Shown in pieces: positions 1 to 7,820 of a stretch of 64,000 nucleotides of DNA. The position numbers were made by a program, and so were the translations under genes. Numbering within the stretch: position 1 is the first letter of the stretch; the number at the start of each line of letters is the position of its first letter. Under the pieces are notes generated by a model. It was not told the origin of the DNA, did not search any database, and saw nothing but the letters and a program-made list of their open reading frames with translations. The stretch is from Aureimonas fodinaquatilis (GTDB lineage: Bacteria > Pseudomonadota > Alphaproteobacteria > Rhizobiales > Rhizobiaceae): positions 310,001 to 374,000 of the forward strand of contig NZ_VTWH01000001.1 of the NCBI RefSeq assembly GCF_008369445.1, read 5' to 3'.

Positions 1-98
1 GATCCCGATGGCACGCTGATGCTGATATTGTTGACGGCTTTGAATGCGCCGAACTGTTTGACCAGCTGGTGTATGACGAGCGCGTCGTTGCGCTCTGA
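1..98 (+). CDS. 3' end of an unidentified gene
   Basis: An open frame enters from the left edge (codons start at base 3) and stops with TGA at 96-98. It encodes about 31 residues, acidic and ending DERVVAL. The gene is convergent with the permease that ends at 116. The fragment is too short to assign a family. Frame 1 is also open to a stop at 109-111, but its residue composition looks less protein-like. Confidence 0.4.
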   Translation, partial: SRWHADADIVDGFECAELFDQLVYDERVVAL

Positions 99-115
99 TC
101 CAAAAGATTGAGGGT

Positions 116-1891
116 TCAATTGCTTTTCCACTTCTGGACATGGTTTTGCAGAATGTGCACCGCAAGTGATGCCATGAGGCAGATCACAAGGATGACCAGC
201 GTGATTGCATTTGCGAACTGCGGAAAGCCGAGGCCCGTATAGGTGTAGGCCATCATGCTGAGGACCGGTGTGGTGGCCGTGAACAGCAGTACAACCAGAG
301 AAAGGTCACGTACGATCTTGATGAAGACGAGAATGCCGCCTGCCAGCAATCCTCTGATGGCCAATGGAAAGATGATGTAGACCATTCGCGTCAGCGTGCT
401 GGCACCCGTGAGCCTGGCGCTCTCTTCGATATCTGCCGAAACCTGACTGAGCACCGAGCGCCCGGATTGCACTGCGTAGGGCATCAGGTTGGCGGTGGCC
501 GCCAGAACCAGCAGCAGAAATGTTCCATAAAGCGCAGGGAAGGGGCCGATTGGGGCACCATAGAGTGCGATATACGCAGCGGCCAGGGCAATGCTGGGTA
601 TGAACAAAGGCACATAGGCTAGCTGGCTGAGAATATTGGCCAGCACCGAACCTTTGTATTTGACGATGGTGTGAGCAAGCCCCAGCCCAAGCACCATTGT
701 GGTAAGCGCAACGGTAAAGCCAAGTTTGAGAGTTGTGCTCAGTGCCTCAAGAAACATGGGGTTGCGCAATATACCGGCCTGCCCCTGTGCCAGCGCCGTG
801 CCGGCTTCCCCGATCCAGTAATGCAGGGTCCAGTTGGAAAACAGAGCACTGCTTTGCGGGGCAAAACTTGAGGCAAACAGCACCAGCACAGGCACAATTG
901 TCGTTACCACGCCGATCAGCGTTGCAAAGACAAACAATGGCCAGCGCCAGACACCAAGGGAAAATCGCTTGGTTCGAGAACCCTTGCCCGTAACTGTGGT
1001 GAAAGCCCGGCGACCGGACACCATCCGATCGGAGGCCCATAGCAGAGCCGCTGAAACGAGAATGAGCATCAGCGCGATCACAAATCCACGCTCGTTCTCA
1101 CCCGTTTGAATCATGCCATAGAGCCGGGTCGAAAGTGTTTGCATGCGCACGGGAATGCCAAGCAGCGCAGGTGCTGCAAAATTGGAAACACCACCAGCGA
1201 AAGTCAGCATCGCACCGGAGACCAGAGCGGGGGTGACGACCGGCAGAATGATCCCGAAGAAAATCCTGGGACGTTTTGCTCCAGTCATCTGTGCGGATTC
1301 AATCAGATCCGCGCCAACTGAACTGAGCCCAGCGGCAATGATCGTGTAGGCAAGCGAGTAATAATGCGCGATCAGCACAATCAGGGTGGGGATAAGACCC
1401 CAGGCAAGCCAGTCGGGAACACTGACGCCCAGCCCTTCGAGAAAACCGACCTGACCGCCCAGACGATTGTTGCGAAACAGAGTGCTCCACGCCAGCGCGG
1501 CTGCGAAGCTGGGGATCATGAATGGCAGTATGGACATGATGCCGAGAAAGCGGCGAAAGGGCACGTCTGTCAGTATGACCAGCCACGCCAGAAAACCACC
1601 GATCAAAAGGCAACCTGTTGCGACACCCGCGCCCAGCAGCATGGTGTTGATAAGCGGTCGCCACCACAAGTTCCAGGACAATGGACTGTTCAGGACGGTT
1701 TTCCAGGCTGCCAATCCCTCGGGTGTCAGCGTAGCAAACACCACGCGCAAAAGGGGAGCGAGCACAAGAATGGCGGCTATGAGGATGAGAATGAGCGGCA
1801 GCCCATTTTCAGCGCGCAGCAAGCGTCTGCTTACACGCGGAAGCATTCCTAGCGTTGTCATGGCGATCTTGTCCAATTGGCGGCGCGCCAT
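116..1891 (-). CDS. ABC transporter permease, iron(III)/phosphonate type, fused two-domain
   Basis: This 591-residue inner-membrane protein carries two tandem binding-protein-dependent permease domains, roughly residues 30-290 and 315-585. Each has an EAA-type cytoplasmic loop that docks the ATPase: ESAQMTGAKRPRI near 198 and EESARLTGASTLTR near 489. This fused layout is typical of FbpB-type Fe(III) and 2-aminoethylphosphonate importers. The gene follows its binding-protein gene by 29 bp and shares an operon with an RpiR regulator. No ATP-binding subunit is present in the window, and the next gene on that side is on the opposite strand, so the ATPase must be encoded elsewhere. The substrate is not readable from sequence. 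Confidence 0.9.
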   Translation of the reverse strand: MARRQLDKIAMTTLGMLPRVSRRLLRAENGLPLILILIAAILVLAPLLRVVFATLTPEGLAAWKTVLNSPLSWNLWWRPLINTMLLGAGVATGCLLIGGFLAWLVILTDVPFRRFLGIMSILPFMIPSFAAALAWSTLFRNNRLGGQVGFLEGLGVSVPDWLAWGLIPTLIVLIAHYYSLAYTIIAAGLSSVGADLIESAQMTGAKRPRIFFGIILPVVTPALVSGAMLTFAGGVSNFAAPALLGIPVRMQTLSTRLYGMIQTGENERGFVIALMLILVSAALLWASDRMVSGRRAFTTVTGKGSRTKRFSLGVWRWPLFVFATLIGVVTTIVPVLVLFASSFAPQSSALFSNWTLHYWIGEAGTALAQGQAGILRNPMFLEALSTTLKLGFTVALTTMVLGLGLAHTIVKYKGSVLANILSQLAYVPLFIPSIALAAAYIALYGAPIGPFPALYGTFLLLVLAATANLMPYAVQSGRSVLSQVSADIEESARLTGASTLTRMVYIIFPLAIRGLLAGGILVFIKIVRDLSLVVLLFTATTPVLSMMAYTYTGLGFPQFANAITLVILVICLMASLAVHILQNHVQKWKSN

Positions 1892-1920
1892 TTTTGACGC
1901 GCCCGCGAATTATGGATGGT

Positions 1921-3045
1921 CTACTGGAGCATGATGACCAGATCGAGAATTTCAGCGCGCGCCGCGGCTGTCTTTTCCGGATCAATCTGCCAGAGGTTGA
2001 GCTCCTCCAACGGCAATGCGTCAGGAGAATCCTTGATGGTTCGGCGGGCAGCATAGTCGCCCGCCACGCCAAAGGGTTCAAAGCCCGGGCCACCCGTGTC
2101 GGAATCGTCTCCATACAGGAAATCGATCAAGAGCCTCGCTGCGGCGGGATTGGGCGCATTATTTGCAATGGCCAGAACCGCCGGAAACAGAATGCCGGAG
2201 CCAGGGTTGACGTCATTTGCAATCTGCAGCGCCCAACCCTCCTGTTCGTTGTCGCGCATGCTGGAATAGGTCATGAAGCCAACGGCAGGCTCTTTGGCAT
2301 TCTTGTCGCCGACCGAAGCCCTGACGGTGCTGCTGCTGGCAATCAGAATAAGGTCGTTGTCGAAGAGATCCTGGATGAACTGCTGACCTGCGCCATCGAG
2401 GTGATCGGCAACTTCAATCGGCTTACCAAACAGCTCTTCATATGCTGCCGCCATTTCGTCGGATCGCAGAGAAATTTCTGTCAGAAGGTCCAGGACCTCA
2501 CCGCGCTGGGTTGGATCTTCCATAAGGACCTTGCTGCGCCATTCCGGGGTTGTCAGTTGCCACAGATTGGTAATGGGCGAACCATCGGGATACGCCGCCT
2601 CATTGTACATCAATGCCCGGGTGGAAAGGCGGTGCGTTGCAAGCGGCGTCGTCAGTTCGTCCGCGATCTGTCCTTCGATCCGCGGCGGCAGATAGTGTGT
2701 CAGGCGGCCCTGTGGGACCAGTTGCCCGAATACTGTCGGCGCTTCTGAAAGATACAGAACGTCCACGGCATTGATGCCTGCATTCTGTTCCGCGACGAGC
2801 CGGGCAATCTGGTTGGTTGAGTTGATGTCCAGGCCAATCAGATCAATTCCTGGATAGCGCGCTTCAAACGCAACCTCGATCTGAGCGATGCGACTGGATA
2901 GCGACCACACCGTGACCTGACCCTCCTCCCGGGCCAGTTCGTAAAGCTCGTCAACCCCAAGTGTATTGAGGTCCTGAGCGCCGGCTGCGGCACAAGCAAA
3001 AGAAATGCCGGAACACATCAGTCCCGATATTAAAAGCCTTTTCAT
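1921..3045 (-). CDS. Periplasmic substrate-binding protein, Fe(III)/phosphonate-like (type 2)
   Basis: A 374-residue exported protein that probably delivers its ligand to the fused permease downstream. An N-terminal signal peptide (basic start, hydrophobic core, AAAGAQ near residue 24) is followed by a mature domain resembling bacterial extracellular solute-binding proteins of the FbpA/PotD/PhnS group. A strong GGAGG-like ribosome site lies just upstream of the ATG at 3045. It sits 20 bp after the RpiR-type gene and 29 bp before the permease gene. The ligand could be Fe(III), a phosphonate, a polyamine or a sugar phosphate. An RpiR partner, which normally senses phosphosugars, makes iron less likely, but this is inference. 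Confidence 0.88.
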   Translation of the reverse strand: MKRLLISGLMCSGISFACAAAGAQDLNTLGVDELYELAREEGQVTVWSLSSRIAQIEVAFEARYPGIDLIGLDINSTNQIARLVAEQNAGINAVDVLYLSEAPTVFGQLVPQGRLTHYLPPRIEGQIADELTTPLATHRLSTRALMYNEAAYPDGSPITNLWQLTTPEWRSKVLMEDPTQRGEVLDLLTEISLRSDEMAAAYEELFGKPIEVADHLDGAGQQFIQDLFDNDLILIASSSTVRASVGDKNAKEPAVGFMTYSSMRDNEQEGWALQIANDVNPGSGILFPAVLAIANNAPNPAAARLLIDFLYGDDSDTGGPGFEPFGVAGDYAARRTIKDSPDALPLEELNLWQIDPEKTAAARAEILDLVIMLQ

Positions 3046-3065
3046 TTAGTCCTCCTCCCTCACAG

Positions 3066-3905
3066 TCAGTCGAATTGTTTGAACAACTCCGATAATTTCT
3101 CCAGCGACCCGATAGTCTGTTGTTCGTGGCGGCCCGCAATTGTCAGCAGGATGCTGTTGACCATTGCCAAAGGCACTGTCGGTGTCTGGAACTCGCTCCC
3201 GGAGCGGCCACGCGGGGCGGCCAGAATCATGTCCGGTCGGGGCTGCATGGAAGAGCCCGATAAATCTGAAACCAGAATGGTTTTTGCGCTGACTGCGCGG
3301 GCATGTTCCATCAGCGGCCTGTAGCCCTCCGGCTGGTTGCGAAACGCCATGGCAATCACAAGATCGTCCGGGCCAAGCGATACGACCCGCTCTGCGATGT
3401 CGCGGGACCTGCCGGACAAGGCAATGGTTGTCATGCCGAAGCGATCGAGCCGACGCTGCAGAAATGAAAGGATTGACCAGGCGTGTCCCTGCCCGAACAG
3501 CAGAATCCTGCGCGCCTGCGAAATCATGTCCGCCGCACGATCAATCTCTTCCTGCGAGATCGTTTGGAGCAGGGTTTCAAGCGCCAATATTTCAGAAGCG
3601 ATCAGATCCTCCAGATAGCCTTTTGCTCCGGCCATCTTGACCGAGCGCCGCATGCGCATTGCAGCATCCTGACCGCTCATCAATTCCTTCTGGAGAGACG
3701 CGCGGAGCTGGGGATACCCCCTGTACCCCAGTTTTTGAGCCAGCCGTGTGGCTGCGGCTTCATGAACGTTCAACCGCTCGGCAAGCTGGGGCCCGGATAG
3801 AAAAACCGTTTCATGGCGTTCTTCCACCAAGGCATCAACAATCTTGCGCTCGGTCTCGGTGAGCCGGACTGATGGTGCTGCAATACGATCAAGAAAGTCG
3901 GTCAT
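3066..3905 (-). CDS. MurR/RpiR-family transcriptional regulator
   Basis: A 279-residue regulator with an N-terminal RpiR-type helix-turn-helix (about residues 1-77) and a C-terminal SIS sugar-phosphate-binding domain (about 120-255, with the ILLFGQGHAW segment starting it). The ATG at 3905 is chosen because AAGGA precedes it by 9 bases; TTG codons at 3908 and 3911 are alternatives. It heads the operon with the binding protein and permease, so it probably controls that importer in response to a phosphorylated metabolite. AT-rich dyads just upstream (3946-3986) are candidate operators and would allow autoregulation. Family assignment is firm; the effector is unknown. Confidence 0.9.
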   Translation of the reverse strand: MTDFLDRIAAPSVRLTETERKIVDALVEERHETVFLSGPQLAERLNVHEAAATRLAQKLGYRGYPQLRASLQKELMSGQDAAMRMRRSVKMAGAKGYLEDLIASEILALETLLQTISQEEIDRAADMISQARRILLFGQGHAWSILSFLQRRLDRFGMTTIALSGRSRDIAERVVSLGPDDLVIAMAFRNQPEGYRPLMEHARAVSAKTILVSDLSGSSMQPRPDMILAAPRGRSGSEFQTPTVPLAMVNSILLTIAGRHEQQTIGSLEKLSELFKQFD

Positions 3906-3945
3906 CAACAATTTTCCTTGCTAAGGCATGAGTATCTGCAAAAAT

Positions 3946-3986
3946 AATTGCAGTCAACGCTGTCTCTTGCAATTTTTTGCAATTTT
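3946..3986. promoter_or_regulatory. Candidate RpiR operators: TTGCAATTTT repeats and inverted AATTGCA
   Basis: TTGCAATTTT occurs twice head to tail at 3967-3976 and 3977-3986. An inverted partner AATTGCA lies at 3946-3952, giving AATTGCA-N15-TGCAATT. The cluster sits directly upstream of the RpiR-type gene in an otherwise AT-rich gap. Its role as operator is inference from position and symmetry. Confidence 0.45.
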
Positions 3987-4111
3987 CCAGCCGTAAGGGG
4001 GGCGGCCTTTTCACAGGCGTCATTTCAGTGCGCGTATGAGTTCATGAATTTGCTTTGATTGCCGAGCCTCGCGAAAGGTGCAAGACTTTGCACCCAAGCA
4101 ATTCGGGTTTA

Positions 4112-4525
4112 ATGCAGCCAGGGCTTCGGACATTGAGAAAGCAGTATCATTTCCGGAAAATTGGCAATGATCTTCATGCCTGGGATGTTCACAGACTGAT
4201 ACGTCTCTCCCGGTCTCACACTTCCAGACCTGTGCGTCTGGATTCCATTTCCGAGCTTGATACCAACTGGTGGTTTGATAGCGAGCAGACTATGCCAACG
4301 CCGAGAGCGCTTGCCGACCATATGGCTCTGGTTCAGCAGGTCAGTTTGTCTTATCCCATTTTGCTATGTTCGGAGGGGCGACTGATGGATGGGATGCATC
4401 GCCTCGTCAAAGCGCTGCTGGAAAAGCGCACCTATGTGGATGCTGTCCGGTTTCCGGTTACACCCATGCCTGACCATATCAACGTGCCTGCTGAGGAACT
4501 GCCTTATCCCGATGAGGACGTTTGA
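4112..4525 (+). CDS. Small ParB-like domain protein, function unknown
   Basis: A protein of about 137 residues. It contains a segment resembling the ParB/Srx nucleotide-binding fold core: a variable N-terminal half with an HAWDVHRLIRLS stretch, then SYPILLCSEGRLMDGMHRLVKALL, where the DGMHR motif is equivalent to the DG-HR motif of ParB-like domains. It ends in an acidic PDEDV tail. There is no HTH domain, so this is not a partitioning ParB. The ATG at 4112 is preferred; a TTG at 4055 would add 19 residues without family resemblance. It lies alone on the plus strand between two minus-strand transporter clusters. Its substrate and role are unknown. Confidence 0.65.
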   Translation: MQPGLRTLRKQYHFRKIGNDLHAWDVHRLIRLSRSHTSRPVRLDSISELDTNWWFDSEQTMPTPRALADHMALVQQVSLSYPILLCSEGRLMDGMHRLVKALLEKRTYVDAVRFPVTPMPDHINVPAEELPYPDEDV

Positions 4526-4532
4526 TCCACGC

Positions 4533-4607
4533 TCACTTGGAATTCGAGCGTCTTTCAGCCTGTCTCCCGACAGGTTCAGGCTCAATGTGGTGATCGACAG
4601 CGCCCTT
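4533..4607 (-). pseudogene. Decayed 3' end of a DppC/OppC-type permease gene
   Basis: Read on the minus strand, this stretch encodes ALSITTLSLNLSGDRLKDA. That matches the C-terminus of the intact permease at 5846-6688 (ALFITTLSLNLVGDGLNDA). The DNA match runs for about 75 bp, to the position of the intact gene's stop, where one base is missing. Homology ends abruptly near 4608. It is best explained as the remains of a duplicated or recombined permease gene; the FUSC gene now lies between the remnant and the intact copy. Confidence 0.75.
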
Positions 4608-4660
4608 TCAGGCCGATTGACGCAGATGCTTCGAAGGCAGGCGACAAGACATGCAACTGT

Positions 4661-5707
4661 CTATGCGAAATGGCGCTTGGCAGATCGGCTGGAACGATAG
4701 GCTATGAACGCGATGATGATGACAATAAGTCCCCCCGTTATTGTATCCGTCAGGCGCTCCCAGGCATAAATATTGATCCCGACATCTGGTTGAATCAGAT
4801 CGACGATAATCAGGATCAAAGGCGTCATGATCACGGCCTTGGCCGCATAGGATACGTCCCTGGCCCAAGGGAGCAGCAATGCCAGGGTGGCAATACCGGC
4901 GATCATCTGCGTGCCATCGCTCAGGGTTCGCACTGCCAGAATTCCGATGATGACCCCGATCACTGTTCCGCAGATGCGTCCGATGGAGCGCGAATAGACA
5001 GAACCGAGGCGAGGCGTCATTACCAAGGCAACTGTCAGCGGAATCCAGAACCAGTGACTGTCGTCAGTCCAGTATCTGGCGGAATAGGAGATGCCGACAC
5101 ACAGCGCAATTGCCAGCGGCTCCCTTGCCCACGAGACAAAGGGCGTGTTTGTGGATTCCATGCCAGCCGAGGCCGTGGCAAAACCCGATGAGATGCCAGG
5201 GTTGAAGGGTTCTGTGTCTTGAAGCTGCGTTTGTGACCTTTTGAGAGCGGCTTCGATAAAAAGGGCTGCCGCGTAGAGTATGATGCCCGAAAGATAGAGC
5301 AGGGATATCTGCCAGTAGGGGCTTGTGATGACATCTGACAATCCAATCCCGAGCGCGGCAGTCAGCAGGAATTGCATGGTTGCCGCTGGAAAAGAAGCAC
5401 CCAGACTGTTGACCACTCCAGCCCCGAAGCCAACGACGGTCATTGCGGCAATCAATGCCGGGTAGGGTAACAGTGTAAGGTAGCCCGTCAGATAGCCGGC
5501 GGCTGCAATCGGCGCCGCCTTTGCCAGACTGCGCAGGCGGATCCCATAGCTGTCACTGCCCGATTCGCCTGCAGCAGCCACCAGCGTTCCCATGACGATC
5601 CATATAGCCGTGATATAAGAACCTGTTGCCCAGCCCACACCTAACGGACCCGCAATGCAGATCGCAGAGCGAATGGATCGCCCCAATGGAAACTGTGGAA
5701 TGACCAT
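4661..5707 (-). CDS. FUSC-family inner-membrane protein
   Basis: A 348-residue, very hydrophobic protein with two blocks of closely spaced membrane segments (about residues 10-160 and 195-330) joined by a polar linker near 160-190. This arrangement is typical of the FUSC/aromatic-acid-exporter group (YccS, AaeB relatives), in which the family is linked to efflux of organic acids. The second block carries the conserved TDDSHWFWIPLTVALVMTPR stretch. This version lacks a large cytoplasmic C-terminal domain. It lies 138 bp beyond the peptide-type ABC operon, and its other side carries a permease remnant, so it may have been inserted here. Export of a compound handled by the upstream hydrolase is a possible role, not shown. 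Confidence 0.8.
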   Translation of the reverse strand: MVIPQFPLGRSIRSAICIAGPLGVGWATGSYITAIWIVMGTLVAAAGESGSDSYGIRLRSLAKAAPIAAAGYLTGYLTLLPYPALIAAMTVVGFGAGVVNSLGASFPAATMQFLLTAALGIGLSDVITSPYWQISLLYLSGIILYAAALFIEAALKRSQTQLQDTEPFNPGISSGFATASAGMESTNTPFVSWAREPLAIALCVGISYSARYWTDDSHWFWIPLTVALVMTPRLGSVYSRSIGRICGTVIGVIIGILAVRTLSDGTQMIAGIATLALLLPWARDVSYAAKAVIMTPLILIIVDLIQPDVGINIYAWERLTDTITGGLIVIIIAFIAYRSSRSAKRHFA

Positions 5708-5845
5708 AAGACCGAACCCTGGATATTAGATCAGATATGATCATTAAGACTGGCTATTCTTAAGATTTTGATCCGATACCACAGCAATTAAGCCAGTTTC
5801 GAGCAGATCTTTGCCGGCATATTGCCTGACCAATTCAAGGTGTCG

Positions 5846-6688
5846 TCACTTCGGGTTCAGCGCGTCGTTCAGGCCGTCTCCCACCAGGTTCAGGCTCAAT
5901 GTGGTGATGAACAGCGCCATGCCCGGAAACGCGGCCATCCACCATGCTCGACTGAAATAGTCCTGTGCATTATGCAGCATCGTGCCCCAGCTCATGGCGT
6001 TTGGATCACCAAGCCCCAGAAAGCTCAGGCTGGTTTGAAGCAGGATTGCGCTGGAAATCTGTAAGGTGCAGTTGACAATAATCGGCGGCAGGGCGTTCGG
6101 CATGATCTCGCGGAAGATGATGTCTGTTTGCGACATGCCGAGGCTGCGCGCCGCATCGACAAACTCACGTCTGCGCAATGTCAGAAATTCCGCCCGTAGC
6201 AGGCGCGCTGTCACAGGCCATGTCAGTGCACCAATGACCAGAACAACGTTCCAGATGCTGGAGCCAAACAGCGCAACAATGACAATCGCCAGAAAGAATT
6301 GCGGAAGAATCTGAAACATTTCCGTTACGCGCATCAGTACCGTATCCACCGTTCCGCCGAAATAACCGGCAAGAGCACCAACGAGCACGCCGATGGTGGT
6401 GGATGTCAGAACAGCACAGAACCCAACTATGAGGGACGTGCGAGCTCCAAGAATGATGTTGGAGAAGATGTCCGATCCAAGCGCATCCGTTCCCATGAGA
6501 TGCGACCATGATGGCGGCAGGAAAGAACGCCCCATCTGCATGGGATCGTAAATCGGCAGATAGGGGGCGCTCAGTGCGGCAAGCACAATTATCGTGGTGA
6601 ATGCCAGCCCGATCATCGCAGCCCGATTGGTGCGAAAACGGGCCCAGGCGCGGGACGTCGGGGGTGCGGCCATTGTTGCAGCGGACAT
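5846..6688 (-). CDS. Peptide/nickel-type ABC transporter permease, DppC-like
   Basis: A 280-residue inner-membrane permease subunit with five to six membrane spans. It has the DppC/OppC-type N-terminal segment (FRTNRAAMIGLAF), a DPMQMGRSFLPPSWSHLMGTD periplasmic stretch and an EAA loop (VDAARSLGMSQTDIIFREIMPN). The ATG at 6688 is chosen because AGGAGG stands a few bases upstream; a longer frame reading back to 6859 would overlap the DppB-like gene. It follows that gene by 11 bp and forms the membrane channel with it. It is the last transporter subunit of the operon, and a degenerate copy of its 3' end is present at 4533-4607. Confidence 0.92.
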   Translation of the reverse strand: MSAATMAAPPTSRAWARFRTNRAAMIGLAFTTIIVLAALSAPYLPIYDPMQMGRSFLPPSWSHLMGTDALGSDIFSNIILGARTSLIVGFCAVLTSTTIGVLVGALAGYFGGTVDTVLMRVTEMFQILPQFFLAIVIVALFGSSIWNVVLVIGALTWPVTARLLRAEFLTLRRREFVDAARSLGMSQTDIIFREIMPNALPPIIVNCTLQISSAILLQTSLSFLGLGDPNAMSWGTMLHNAQDYFSRAWWMAAFPGMALFITTLSLNLVGDGLNDALNPK

Positions 6689-6699
6689 TGGCGAACCTC

Positions 6700-7671
6700 C
6701 TACTGGTAGCGAATACGAGGATCGAGAACTGCGTAAAGCAGATCGACGATCAGATTGATGATGATGACGAAGACGCTGATGAACAGGAACATTCCCATCA
6801 GCAGAGGGTAGTCGCGGGAATTGATGGCATCGAGTGTCAGCCTTCCCAGCCCTGGCCATCCAAAGACGGTTTCGACGATGACCGCGCCGGCGATGAGCCC
6901 CGGCAGGGAATCGCCAATGACTGTAATAACGGGCAGCAAACTGTTGCGAAGCGCGTGACGCAGCAGAACCGCCCGTTCGCTCAGACCCTTGGCTCGGGCA
7001 ACTTTGACATAGTCCTGGCTCAGGACCTGAATCATGCTGCTGCGCGTCAGCCGTGTGATCAGGCCAAGATTGGACAGCGCAAGCGTCAATGCTGGCAATG
7101 TCATATGATAGGCGACATCCAGGGTATAATCGATGCCAGTGTAACCCCGGCGCAGATTGGTCATGCCCTGAATGGGGAACCAGTTCATGTGATAGGCAAG
7201 GATCAGGATCATCATCTGACCCAGCCAGAAAACGGGAATGGCGAAACTGGCCAGCGAGATGAAGGTGATAACGTTGTCGGTGCGCGATTGCGGGTTGCGG
7301 GCGGCCAGAACGCCAAGACCGATGCCGACAATAGCGGCAATGGTGTATTGCGTGGCCATCAGCAGAAGGGTCGCCGGAAAACGGTCGAGGATGAGGCTCA
7401 GCACCGGTGCTCCCGAAACCACCGAATACCCCAGATTGCCGCCAAGGACCTGCATCGCGTAGTTCCAGAGGCGAATATAGACAGGTTGATCCAGCCCCAT
7501 CTGCGCCCGGAGCCGGTCAATCATCTCCTGGCTGGCGCCCGCTTCTCCAATCAGATAGTCGACCGGGTCGCCCGGCGCGGCATGGATCAGGAAGAAAATC
7601 GTCGTGATCGCACATGCCAGCAGCGGAAGAGTATAGAAAAGCCGCTTGAACAGATAAATGTGGAGTGCCAC
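6700..7671 (-). CDS. Peptide/nickel-type ABC transporter permease, DppB-like
   Basis: A 323-residue permease starting at a GTG (7671) preceded by GGAAGG. It has the DppB-family N-terminus (LFKRLFYTLPLLACAITTIFFL), the PGDPVDYL motif, six predicted membrane spans and an EAA loop (VKVARAKGLSERAVLLRHALRN). It partners the DppC-like subunit. The 149-bp gap that separates it from the binding-protein gene upstream is unusually long for this operon and contains a palindromic repeat and a stem-loop. Confidence 0.92.
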   Translation of the reverse strand: MALHIYLFKRLFYTLPLLACAITTIFFLIHAAPGDPVDYLIGEAGASQEMIDRLRAQMGLDQPVYIRLWNYAMQVLGGNLGYSVVSGAPVLSLILDRFPATLLLMATQYTIAAIVGIGLGVLAARNPQSRTDNVITFISLASFAIPVFWLGQMMILILAYHMNWFPIQGMTNLRRGYTGIDYTLDVAYHMTLPALTLALSNLGLITRLTRSSMIQVLSQDYVKVARAKGLSERAVLLRHALRNSLLPVITVIGDSLPGLIAGAVIVETVFGWPGLGRLTLDAINSRDYPLLMGMFLFISVFVIIINLIVDLLYAVLDPRIRYQ

Positions 7672-7687
7672 CGCTTCACCTTCCTTG

Positions 7688-7720
7688 GAGCATTTCTCGT
7701 TGAAAACGCAATTGTTTCAA
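7688..7720. repeat. Dispersed palindromic intergenic repeat, copy 1
   Basis: The element starts with GAGCATTTCTCGTTGAAA and ends with TTTCAA, making a GTTGAAA/TTTCAAC hairpin. Related copies are at 14351, 25161, 31740 (two tandem units) and 50757, all between genes. Here it lies inside an operon, between the binding-protein gene and dppB. Confidence 0.65.
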
Positions 7721-7752
7721 CTGCTGGACAACGCGATAGTTAAAGTGTGGAT

Positions 7753-7773
7753 GGGGCAGTCTTGCACTGCCCC
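7753..7773 (-). other. Stem-loop between binding-protein and permease genes
   Basis: GGGGCAGT (7753-7760) pairs perfectly with ACTGCCCC (7766-7773) around a five-base loop. No T-run follows in the direction of transcription, so it is not a classical terminator. It is more likely an mRNA 3'-end stabiliser or processing signal that would keep binding-protein mRNA more abundant than permease mRNA. Confidence 0.6.
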
Positions 7774-7820
7774 GACCCGATCTGGTCAGAGGCCGCGGAT
7801 TTCGACATCACGAAGAAGCG

